From positions 1 through 5,671 of the forward strand of contig CAIRSC010000047.1 in assembly GCA_903881205.1 (NCBI GenBank): 5,671 bases of DNA, in the 5' to 3' direction. Within the stretch, counting starts at the first letter, position 1; each line of letters opens with the position of its first letter. A program made the position numbers and the translations under genes. Shown here piece by piece: positions 1 through 4,336 of this stretch. The DNA comes from an uncultured bacterium. Lineage in GTDB: Bacteria > Patescibacteriota > Minisyncoccia > Phycocordibacterales > UBA2100. The notes under the pieces were generated by a model, which saw nothing but the letters and a program-made list of their open reading frames with translations, ran no database searches and was not told the origin of the DNA.

Positions 1-1
1 G

Positions 2-496
2 GCCACCTGGAATACGCTTGAAAAGAGCATTTCACGTGAGGGGGCGACAGTGCTCACGGCGCAGAGAGGACAGATAGTGGACCTCGGCGATGGTGCCTAT
101 CTCGAAGTGCTCTCTCCCGATCGATCGCTCCCGAATGCGGAGACAAACACCGCGTGCGTGGTTACGCGACTTGTGTACGGCAACACATCGTTCATGCTTT
201 CGTGCGATGCGCCACAAGCGATCGAGAATTATTTGGTGGACCTCGACGGAACTGCGCTTAAATCCACTGTATTAAAGGCAGGGCATCACGGCTCGAAGAA
301 TTCTTCCTCCTCGCTGTTTGTGGGCTACGTCGACCCGCAATATGTCGTGTATTCGCGCGGGTGCAATAACAAATACGGGCATCCCAATCAGGAAACGATC
401 GATACCTTCGCACGATTCGGCATTCCCACACTCGACACATGCAAAGATGGTGCAATCACGTTCGTTTCCGATGGACAGGCGGTAGCAAGGCGATAA
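2..496 (+). CDS. ComEC-type MBL-fold metallohydrolase, C-terminal part (partial)
   Basis: The frame is open from the left edge, so the N-terminus lies outside the window; 164 residues remain. Counting from the first full codon, visible motifs are a FMLSCDAP segment at 64-71 (the position of the usual TGDA motif, with the metal-ligand Asp kept), LKAGHHGS at 91-98, and NKYGHP at 123-128. These three in this order are typical of the metallo-beta-lactamase domain of ComEC/Rec2 proteins, which in competence is thought to process incoming DNA at the membrane. A GTG at 50 could be read as a start, but the upstream sequence continues the same domain, so I treat it as internal. Whether the full protein is a three-domain ComEC with the membrane channel or a stand-alone hydrolase cannot be told from here. 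The gene ends 13 bases before a terminator shared with the convergent rpmB. The family is well supported; the exact role is inferred. Confidence 0.82.
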   Translation, partial: ATWNTLEKSISREGATVLTAQRGQIVDLGDGAYLEVLSPDRSLPNAETNTACVVTRLVYGNTSFMLSCDAPQAIENYLVDLDGTALKSTVLKAGHHGSKNSSSSLFVGYVDPQYVVYSRGCNNKYGHPNQETIDTFARFGIPTLDTCKDGAITFVSDGQAVARR

Positions 497-509
497 TGTT
501 GAACAAAAA

Positions 510-538
510 GGCCGCCAAATCTGGCGGCCGTTTTGTTT
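510..538. terminator. Bidirectional intrinsic terminator between the MBL-fold gene and rpmB
   Basis: A perfect 8-bp stem GGCCGCCA/TGGCGGCC (510-517 with 522-529) closes a 4-base AATC loop. It is followed on the plus strand by GTTTTGTTT and preceded by AACAAAAA, which reads as a T-tract on the minus strand. It lies between the convergent stops at 496 (plus) and 552 (minus), so one hairpin can end both transcripts. Confidence 0.88.
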
Positions 539-551
539 GGGGCAGGTGAGA

Positions 552-794
552 TTAGATGAGACCTGCTTTCTGCAGTGTGATGAAGGCGCCACGCTTTTTC
601 ATGGTCTTGAGGCCGCGAGCGGATACGCGTACGGTGACCTTCTTGCCGATCTCAGGAATAAAAAGGGTCTTCTTCTGGAGATTGACCTGGCGGCGACGCT
701 TGCCGGTCGGGTTGAACTTGGTAGCACGGACACGGTTAGAATACCCGCCGCCTACCTGGGATTTTGCACCTGTTATGTCGCAAACTCGAGCCAT
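552..794 (-). CDS. rpmB: 50S ribosomal protein L28
   Basis: This encodes an 80-residue basic protein of the large ribosomal subunit. It begins MARVCDITGAK, followed by the N-terminal signature SQVGGGYSNRV and a C-terminal segment VTVRVSARGLKTMKKRG, matching bacterial L28 end to end at normal length. The reading frame is open 13 codons further upstream, but the ATG at 794 gives the conserved MxRVCDITG start, so I chose it. Only one cysteine is present (residue 5), so it is the zinc-free type. No Shine-Dalgarno precedes the start. It is a single-gene unit, convergent with the MBL-fold gene and divergent from the M50 protease gene; its promoter must overlap the start of the latter. The plus-strand frame across this gene is open as well but is only an upstream extension of the protease frame. 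Confidence 0.96.
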   Translation of the reverse strand: MARVCDITGAKSQVGGGYSNRVRATKFNPTGKRRRQVNLQKKTLFIPEIGKKVTVRVSARGLKTMKKRGAFITLQKAGLI

Positions 795-804
795 ATCGCG
801 TTGC

Positions 805-833
805 ATGCTACCATTGTCGCTACACATATGCAA
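805..833 (-). promoter_or_regulatory. Possible rpmB promoter
   Basis: On the minus strand TTGCAT (833-828) and TAGCAT (810-805) are separated by exactly 17 bases. Transcription would begin about 798, only a few bases before the rpmB ATG at 794, giving a near-leaderless mRNA. The -35 box covers the start codon of the divergent protease gene. Each box is only a partial match to consensus, so this is tentative. Confidence 0.33.
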
Positions 834-1454
834 ATTACCGACACCTTATTCCTCGTCGTGGTCCTCATATTCTCCGCGGTCGTACACGAAGTGATGCACG
901 GAGTGGCGGCCGATCGCCTCGGCGATCCTACTGCGCGCTATGCCGGCCGCCTCACCCTCAACCCGATTCCGCACCTCGATCCGGTCGGGTCGATCATCTT
1001 GCCGCTCATGCTGGCCTTCTCGGGATCGCCCTTCTTCTTCGCATGGGCGAAGCCGGTACCGTACAATCCCTATAATCTGCGACCGGGACGCTTCTCGGAA
1101 GCGATCGTGGCAGCTGCCGGCCCACTTTCCAATTTGGCGATCGCACTGCTCACCGGGCTCATCACCCGTTTCGCGACGCTTCCGGCCGAGGTGAGCGCAG
1201 TGCTTGTACTAATAATAGTGGTCAATGTGATGCTTTTTCTCTTCAACTTGATCCCGATCCCTCCACTGGACGGCTCGAAGATACTATCGGCACTCCTCCC
1301 CAGGAGTCTTGCCTATGAGTACGACAAACTGAGATTTCGGCTTGAATCAAGCCCTTTTTTGGGTATGGGAATCGTTTTGGTCATTATATTGTTCTTCGGG
1401 ACGGCATTTGGGAACTTCGTATTCAGCCTTGCAAGCGCCATTGCGGGGGTATAA
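828..1454 (+). CDS. M50 / site-2-protease family membrane metalloprotease
   Basis: This 208-residue polytopic membrane protein belongs to the intramembrane zinc protease (S2P, M50) superfamily. The zinc-binding HExxH motif is HEVMH at 20-24 inside the first hydrophobic segment. The third ligand lies in the later motif NLIPIPPLDG (140-149, Asp148). Other family marks are the RLTLNPIPHLDPVG segment (41-54) and AAGPLSN (96-102). About five hydrophobic segments are visible, near 5-27, 55-72, 91-112, 122-143 and 179-205. There is no PDZ domain, so it fits the compact S2P-like group rather than RseP. Members cleave substrates within the membrane, often in signalling; no substrate or anti-sigma partner is visible nearby, so the role here is unknown. 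I chose the ATG at 828 because the frame upstream runs antisense through rpmB and lacks hydrophobic character. No Shine-Dalgarno is seen. Hairpin plus T-run at 1538-1554 may end the transcript. Confidence 0.9.
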   Translation: MQITDTLFLVVVLIFSAVVHEVMHGVAADRLGDPTARYAGRLTLNPIPHLDPVGSIILPLMLAFSGSPFFFAWAKPVPYNPYNLRPGRFSEAIVAAAGPLSNLAIALLTGLITRFATLPAEVSAVLVLIIVVNVMLFLFNLIPIPPLDGSKILSALLPRSLAYEYDKLRFRLESSPFLGMGIVLVIILFFGTAFGNFVFSLASAIAGV

Positions 1455-1500
1455 ATGATGATTCTGCAGCACCGTTTTAAGGCTTTAGTCCTTGCTACTC

Positions 1501-1529
1501 TTGCGTTTGCCCGAAGCGCGTAGTACACT
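1501..1529 (+). promoter_or_regulatory. Possible promoter for the rpsL-rpsG unit
   Basis: TTGCGT (1501-1506) and TACACT (1524-1529) are separated by 17 bases. Transcription would begin about 1536 and give rpsL a leader of about 100 bases that contains both the small GC hairpin and the palindrome. Matches to consensus are 3/6 and 4/6, so this is a plausible call only. Confidence 0.4.
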
Positions 1530-1537
1530 CCTCGGAC

Positions 1538-1554
1538 TCCCCATCGGGGATTTT
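1538..1554 (+). terminator. Short GC hairpin plus T-run (terminator of the protease gene, or 5' hairpin of the rpsL leader)
   Basis: A 5-bp stem TCCCC/GGGGA (1538-1542 with 1546-1550) closes an ATC loop and is followed by TTTTCATTT. It lies 83 bases after the protease stop and could end that transcript. It also falls right at the start of the transcript expected from the possible promoter at 1501-1529, where it would cap the mRNA. The stem is short, so strength is doubtful. Confidence 0.42.
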
Positions 1555-1581
1555 CATTTGCAATGGCCTAGCAAAGTGAGT

Positions 1582-1605
1582 GAAATGAATGCTTGCATTC
1601 ATTTC
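1582..1605. repeat. Near-perfect 24-base palindrome upstream of rpsL
   Basis: The arms GAAATGAATGC (1582-1592) and GCATTCATTTC (1595-1605) are perfect reverse complements around a central TT. The palindrome ends 32 bases before the rpsL start. As DNA it has the dyad form of a dimeric repressor operator; as RNA it could fold into an 11-bp hairpin, though a 2-base loop would force the innermost pair open. It has no T-run after it, so it is not a terminator. Function is not known. Confidence 0.6.
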
Positions 1606-1637
1606 CGAACGCGCGACGGACATATGCGGATACAATT

Positions 1638-2054
1638 ATGTCTACAATAAATCAGCTCGCACGTAAGGGACGCAATCCGCGCACCTACAAGTCGAAGACC
1701 GGCGCACTCGGCCGTGGTTTCAATACACTCAAGAATCGTCCAAGCTTCTACGCAGCACCGTTCAAGCGCGGTGTCTGCACCCGTGTCACGACCAAGACTC
1801 CCCGCAAGCCAAACTCAGCTATTCGTAAGATCGCCCGCGTTCGATTGACCAACGGCATGGAAATCACCGCATACATTCCGGGAGAGGGACACAACCTCCA
1901 GGAACACTCAGTTGTACTCGTGCGCGGTGGTCGCGTGAAGGACATCGGTGTCCGCTATACGATTGTGCGCGGTAAGCTCGATGCCACTGGTGTCGACAAG
2001 CGTCGCCGAGGACGATCACGATACGGTGCGAAGAAGCCGAAAGCTGCCAAGTAA
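1638..2054 (+). CDS. rpsL: 30S ribosomal protein S12
   Basis: S12 sits at the decoding centre of the small subunit and controls accuracy. The 138-residue product begins [12 protein letters not shown], the family start, which fixes the ATG at 1638 over an upstream in-frame TTG. Conserved blocks are FKRGVCTRV (42-50), [11 protein letters not shown] (54-64), [22 protein letters not shown] (81-102) and SRYGAKKPK at the C-terminus. Lys57 matches E. coli Lys43, the main streptomycin-resistance site, and is the sensitive residue. Asp102 matches the Asp88 that RimO modifies in E. coli. Two oddities: about 13 extra residues around 25-39 ([15 protein letters not shown]) where most bacteria have two, and a one-residue deletion after Asp102 (KDIGVRY in place of KDLPGVRY). 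Translation starts without a Shine-Dalgarno. It is followed by rpsG after 20 bases and is surely co-transcribed with it. Confidence 0.97.
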   Translation: MSTINQLARKGRNPRTYKSKTGALGRGFNTLKNRPSFYAAPFKRGVCTRVTTKTPRKPNSAIRKIARVRLTNGMEITAYIPGEGHNLQEHSVVLVRGGRVKDIGVRYTIVRGKLDATGVDKRRRGRSRYGAKKPKAAK

Positions 2055-2074
2055 TTTCTTTTGTAATATTTTAT

Positions 2075-2536
2075 ATGCGACGACCAGTAAAAAATAGAAA
2101 GCAGCCACAGCCCGACGAGATCTACGGATCGATGAAGGTTGCCAAGCTCATCAACTACGTGATGGAACGCGGAAAGAAGGACACCGCACGCAAGATCGTA
2201 TACAAGGTGATGGACGAGCTCAAGAAAGACGGCGACCCGCTCGTGATCCTCGAAGAGGCGCTCGACAAGGCAGCTCCGTCAGTCGAGGTCCGCTCACGCC
2301 GCGTCGGTGGTGCCAACTACCAGGTGCCCCGCGAAGTTCGTCCTGAGCGAAGAATGGCACTGGGACTGCGCTGGATCGTGGAAGCCGCAGAAGGCACTAA
2401 GGGCAAGCCGATGCACGAGTCACTCCTCAATGAGATCCGCAACGCCCACAAAGGTGAGGGAAGCGCGGTCTCCAAGAAAGAGACCACCCACCGCATGGCA
2501 GAAGCCAACAAGGCATTCGCCCACTTCGCTTGGTAA
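2075..2536 (+). CDS. rpsG: 30S ribosomal protein S7
   Basis: S7 is a primary binder of the 16S rRNA 3' domain and helps form the head of the small subunit and the E site. The 153-residue product has the family's usual length and blocks: PDEIYGSMKVAKLINYVM near 13-30, VEVRSRRVGGANYQVPREVRP (about 70-90), MALGLRWIVEAA and the C-terminal HRMAEANKAFAHFAW. The ATG at 2075 gives the expected short basic N-terminus MRRPVKNRK. The 20-base spacer after rpsL is rich in T and A and has no Shine-Dalgarno and no room for the stem-rich S7 autorepression site known from E. coli, so feedback control, if present, must work differently. A strong terminator follows at once, separating this pair from fusA. Confidence 0.97.
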   Translation: MRRPVKNRKQPQPDEIYGSMKVAKLINYVMERGKKDTARKIVYKVMDELKKDGDPLVILEEALDKAAPSVEVRSRRVGGANYQVPREVRPERRMALGLRWIVEAAEGTKGKPMHESLLNEIRNAHKGEGSAVSKKETTHRMAEANKAFAHFAW

Positions 2537-2553
2537 TTTGAGAAAAACGATGC

Positions 2554-2580
2554 AAAGGACCGCCCCTCAGGCGGTCCTTT
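2554..2580 (+). terminator. Strong intrinsic terminator after rpsG
   Basis: A perfect 11-bp stem AAAGGACCGCC/GGCGGTCCTTT (2554-2564 with 2570-2580) closes a CCTCA loop, 17 bases after the rpsG stop. The outer A/T pairs supply the T-run (CCTTT) on the plus strand and on the minus strand alike. It marks the end of the rpsL-rpsG transcript. Confidence 0.9.
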
Positions 2581-2601
2581 CACGTTGCTTTCATCGGGAG
2601 T

Positions 2602-2733
2602 ATGTTTAGTGAGTCTATGACCCACTTTCTCAGCATAGCAGTCATTGTCATCCTTGTTCTTCTGGTAATCGCGATCGGCCCGGCCGTTTTTGTCGAGAAG
2701 TTTAAGATCGACGCTTCCGACGACGAGCAATAG
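2602..2733 (+). CDS. Small single-span membrane protein, 43 residues, unknown function
   Basis: The frame starts ATG TTT AGT and ends TAG at 2733. After a short polar start (MFSESMTHF) there is one hydrophobic stretch, LSIAVIVILVLLVIAIGPA (about residues 10-28), then VFVEKFKIDA and an acidic tail SDDEQ. That order is what a real one-span membrane microprotein looks like, and it fills the gap between the rpsG terminator and ung. A second in-frame ATG at 2617 would give 38 residues. GGGAG lies only one base before the first ATG, too close for a normal ribosome site, so the start is uncertain. I do not recognise a family. It could be a chance frame, but a hydrophobic segment followed by a charged tail in the same orientation as its neighbours argues for coding. 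Confidence 0.55.
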   Translation: MFSESMTHFLSIAVIVILVLLVIAIGPAVFVEKFKIDASDDEQ

Positions 2734-2753
2734 TACATGCCGTACCGATGTCG

Positions 2754-2759
2754 TAGAAT
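2754..2759 (+). promoter_or_regulatory. Possible -10 box for ung (leaderless start)
   Basis: TAGAAT (5/6 match to TATAAT) lies exactly six bases before the ung ATG at 2766, so transcription would begin at or beside the A of the start codon. The doxX-like gene shows the same spacing. The hexamer 17 bases upstream, TAGTAC (2731-2736), is a poor -35 and overlaps the end of the small membrane protein gene. Confidence 0.45.
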
Positions 2760-2765
2760 CGTTCT

Positions 2766-3431
2766 ATGGCAGATGTGAAGATCGGCGGGGGATGGAAAGA
2801 GAAACTTGCCGACGAATTCGGACAGTCGTATTTCCGCGATCTCACCGCGTTCGTGCGTAAAGAGTATCAAAAAACGGTGGTTTACCCGACGCCAAAGAAC
2901 GTATTCCGCGCTTTCGACGAATGCCCGTTTGATGTCGTGAAGGTCGTGATCCTCGGACAGGATCCGTATCACGGACCCGACCAGGCTAACGGCCTGTGCT
3001 TCGCGGTGAATTCGGGCGTGAAAGCGCCACCGTCGTTGCAGAATATTTTCAAAGAGCTCGAATCCGATCTCGGGCATCCGGTGAATCGCGATCCCGACCT
3101 CGTCCGTTGGGCCAAGCAGGGCGTGCTCCTTCTGAATGCGACACTTACGGTGAATGCGCACACACCTGGTTCGCATCAGGGGAAGGGATGGGAACAGTTC
3201 ACTGATGCGGTGATTAAGAAGTTAAATGACGAAAGGGAACATCTCGTATTTATCTTGTGGGGTAATTATGCAAAACAGAAGGGAGCACACATCGACCGCG
3301 CGAAGCATCTCGTGATCGAGTCGCCGCACCCATCGCCGTTCTCTGCATATAGCGGATTCTTCGGCTCAAAACCATTTTCAAAAGCAAATGCGTATCTGAT
3401 AGCACACAGTAAGAAGCCGATCAAATGGTAG
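2766..3431 (+). CDS. ung: Uracil-DNA glycosylase, family 1
   Basis: Ung removes uracil from DNA (from cytosine deamination or dUMP misincorporation), leaving an abasic site for base-excision repair. The 221-residue length is normal for the family. The water-activating motif GQDPYHG is at 64-70 with catalytic Asp66, and Tyr68 is the residue that excludes thymine. CFAV at 78-81 holds the Phe that stacks on uracil. LLLNATLTV (121-129) holds Asn124, which reads uracil. The Leu-loop motif HPSPFSA is at 188-194 with catalytic His188. All active-site parts are intact, so the enzyme should work. The ATG at 2766 sits six bases after a TAGAAT box with no ribosome site, suggesting leaderless translation. 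It has its own likely promoter and sits inside the block that separates rpsG from fusA. The long open frame antisense to it shows no protein-like features. Confidence 0.97.
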   Translation: MADVKIGGGWKEKLADEFGQSYFRDLTAFVRKEYQKTVVYPTPKNVFRAFDECPFDVVKVVILGQDPYHGPDQANGLCFAVNSGVKAPPSLQNIFKELESDLGHPVNRDPDLVRWAKQGVLLLNATLTVNAHTPGSHQGKGWEQFTDAVIKKLNDEREHLVFILWGNYAKQKGAHIDRAKHLVIESPHPSPFSAYSGFFGSKPFSKANAYLIAHSKKPIKW

Positions 3432-3480
3432 TTGTGCACCGTTTCTCACATGATTCACCTCGTGTCTTGTCCGCGAGGAG

Positions 3481-3486
3481 TACAAT
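3481..3486 (+). promoter_or_regulatory. Possible -10 box for the DoxX-like gene (leaderless start)
   Basis: TACAAT (5/6 match to TATAAT) ends six bases before the ATG at 3493, the same spacing as at ung. No convincing -35 is seen; a weak CCTCG/CGAGG inverted repeat (3458-3462 and 3474-3478) lies just upstream and may or may not matter. Confidence 0.45.
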
Positions 3487-3492
3487 TATTGT

Positions 3493-4038
3493 ATGAAACA
3501 ATATCTTATCGAAGAGTCACCATTCTCTTATTTCTTTACCGCCGACACACGCAGTGCGTGGTTGTGGCTTATCGTCCGTCTCTATTTGGGATGGAATTGG
3601 CTCGAAGCAGGATGGGAGAAACTGCACAATCCTGTGTGGGCGGGCGGCAATGCCGGCGGTGCTTTGCAGGGATTCGTGCACGGGGCACTTACCAAGACAG
3701 GAGGCCTTCATCCCGACGTACAGGGCTGGTACGCATCATTTTTGACTCGGTATGTATTACCGCACGTGTTTCTGTGGTCGAATCTTGTCGCGTGGGGTGA
3801 ATTTCTCGTCGGCATCGCGCTCATTCTCGGCTTTTTGGTCGGCCTTTCGGCATTCGCCGGCATGTTCATGAATCTCAATTACATGCTCGCCGGAACCGTC
3901 TCGGTGAATCCAATATGGTTCACTATCGGGATCGGGCTCATGCTGGCATGGCGCGTCGCCGGATATTGGGGCGCCGATCGGTACGTATTGCCGCTTCTGC
4001 ATCGTTCCATCCGGCCGCGAAGTTATCCCCTTACGTAA
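3493..4038 (+). CDS. DoxX-family four-span membrane protein
   Basis: The 181-residue product has four hydrophobic segments, near 22-40, 92-113, 115-133 and 140-158, separated by a longer glycine-rich external-type loop (about 46-80). The first segment and what follows, VRLYLGWNWLEAGWEKLHNP, is the typical DoxX start with conserved Arg, Gly, Trp and Lys. The family is named for a subunit of archaeal thiosulfate:quinone oxidoreductase, but most bacterial members have no proven activity; links to redox stress and quinones have been reported for some relatives. No thiosulfate or respiratory partner gene is in the window, so I do not assign a reaction. The start at 3493 follows a TACAAT box by six bases and has no Shine-Dalgarno. 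The stop is TAA. It is followed by a micro-ORF after 68 bases. Confidence 0.85.
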   Translation: MKQYLIEESPFSYFFTADTRSAWLWLIVRLYLGWNWLEAGWEKLHNPVWAGGNAGGALQGFVHGALTKTGGLHPDVQGWYASFLTRYVLPHVFLWSNLVAWGEFLVGIALILGFLVGLSAFAGMFMNLNYMLAGTVSVNPIWFTIGIGLMLAWRVAGYWGADRYVLPLLHRSIRPRSYPLT

Positions 4039-4092
4039 CCGCGGGCGGGGAGAAGTGTATTACTCTTCACTGAGCTGCGCTCTTTTATCCTG

Positions 4093-4099
4093 AAAGGAG
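4093..4099 (+). promoter_or_regulatory. Strong Shine-Dalgarno for the 28-residue micro-ORF
   Basis: AAAGGAG lies seven bases before the ATG at 4107, an ideal distance, and one base before another in-frame ATG at 4101, which is too close. It therefore selects 4107. No other start in the window has a comparable site. Confidence 0.65.
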
Positions 4100-4106
4100 T
4101 ATGACG

Positions 4107-4193
4107 ATGGGTCTATTGATGTGGGGCGCGATACTGCTGGTCGGCCTTGGTCTCGGCCCCCTTTGTACGCCTCGGTATCCGCGTCCACGGTAA
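4107..4193 (+). CDS. 28-residue hydrophobic microprotein, unknown function
   Basis: A very short frame with a strong ribosome site in front and an intrinsic terminator 12 bases behind its TAA, so it has the build of a complete gene. The product starts MGLLMWGAILLVGLGLGPL, a glycine- and leucine-rich segment long enough to cross the membrane once, and ends in a short basic tail with repeated prolines (CTPRYPRPR). One cysteine follows the hydrophobic part. It could be a free-standing membrane microprotein, or a leader peptide whose translation affects the hairpin behind it. I recognise no family. It lies between the DoxX-like gene and fusA, on the same strand, and may be co-transcribed with the former. 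Confidence 0.55.
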   Translation: MGLLMWGAILLVGLGLGPLCTPRYPRPR

Positions 4194-4205
4194 TCGAGAT
4201 CAGTT

Positions 4206-4237
4206 GAGGCCTCGGCGGTGCCGGGGCTTTGCTTTTT
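4206..4237 (+). terminator. Intrinsic terminator after the micro-ORF
   Basis: An 11-bp stem (4206-4216 with 4220-4230, including three G-T wobbles) with a GGT loop is followed by GCTTTTT. It should end transcripts from the DoxX-like gene and the micro-ORF, isolating fusA from the upstream genes. Confidence 0.83.
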
Positions 4238-4257
4238 AGAACGATTTCGCCTATATT
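4229..4257 (+). promoter_or_regulatory. Possible fusA promoter
   Basis: TTGCTT (4229-4234) and TATATT (4252-4257, 5/6 match) are separated by 17 bases. The -35 box lies in the tail of the preceding terminator. Transcription would start about 4264 and give a leader of about 73 bases before the fusA ATG, containing the hairpin at 4276-4300. Confidence 0.45.
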
Positions 4258-4275
4258 ACTGAGACGCCGCAGCCT

Positions 4276-4300
4276 TCCGCCAGACGGCGGATTCTTTTTT
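4276..4300 (+). terminator. Hairpin plus T-run in the fusA leader (possible attenuator)
   Basis: A perfect 6-bp stem TCCGCC/GGCGGA (4276-4281 with 4286-4291) closes an AGAC loop and is followed by TTCTTTTTT. It has full terminator form yet lies between the likely fusA promoter and fusA itself. It may be a backup terminator for the upstream genes or an attenuator for fusA. An alternative stem CGCCG/CGGCG (4265-4269 with 4285-4289) would use the same bases and exclude it. Confidence 0.7.
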
Positions 4301-4336
4301 AGATACACCTATTATTTAACCCAATACATCATCTTT

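Noticed and set aside
537..827. Long upstream extension of the M50 protease frame (would add 97 residues)
   Set aside because: It runs antisense through rpmB, has no hydrophobic or family-like content, and the L28 protein on the other strand is unmistakable. The protease starts at 828.
1455..1523. 22-codon micro-ORF starting right after the protease stop
   Set aside because: It has a signal-peptide-like look but no ribosome site of its own, ends inside the candidate rpsL promoter, and is short enough to be chance.
1631..1636. TACAAT box just before the rpsL ATG
   Set aside because: It ends one base before the ATG, so transcription would start inside the gene and lose the start codon; there is no suitable -35. 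The candidate at 1501-1529 fits better.
2580..3176. Minus-strand open frame of 198 residues over the small membrane protein and ung
   Set aside because: It is antisense to a well-supported ung gene, its translation is rich in Arg, His and Glu with no motif, and it crosses the rpsG terminator region. It is a shadow frame.
4072..4086. GAGC/GCTC hairpin followed by TTTT after the DoxX-like gene
   Set aside because: The stem has only 4 bp, and a far stronger terminator follows the micro-ORF. Not enough to call a terminator.
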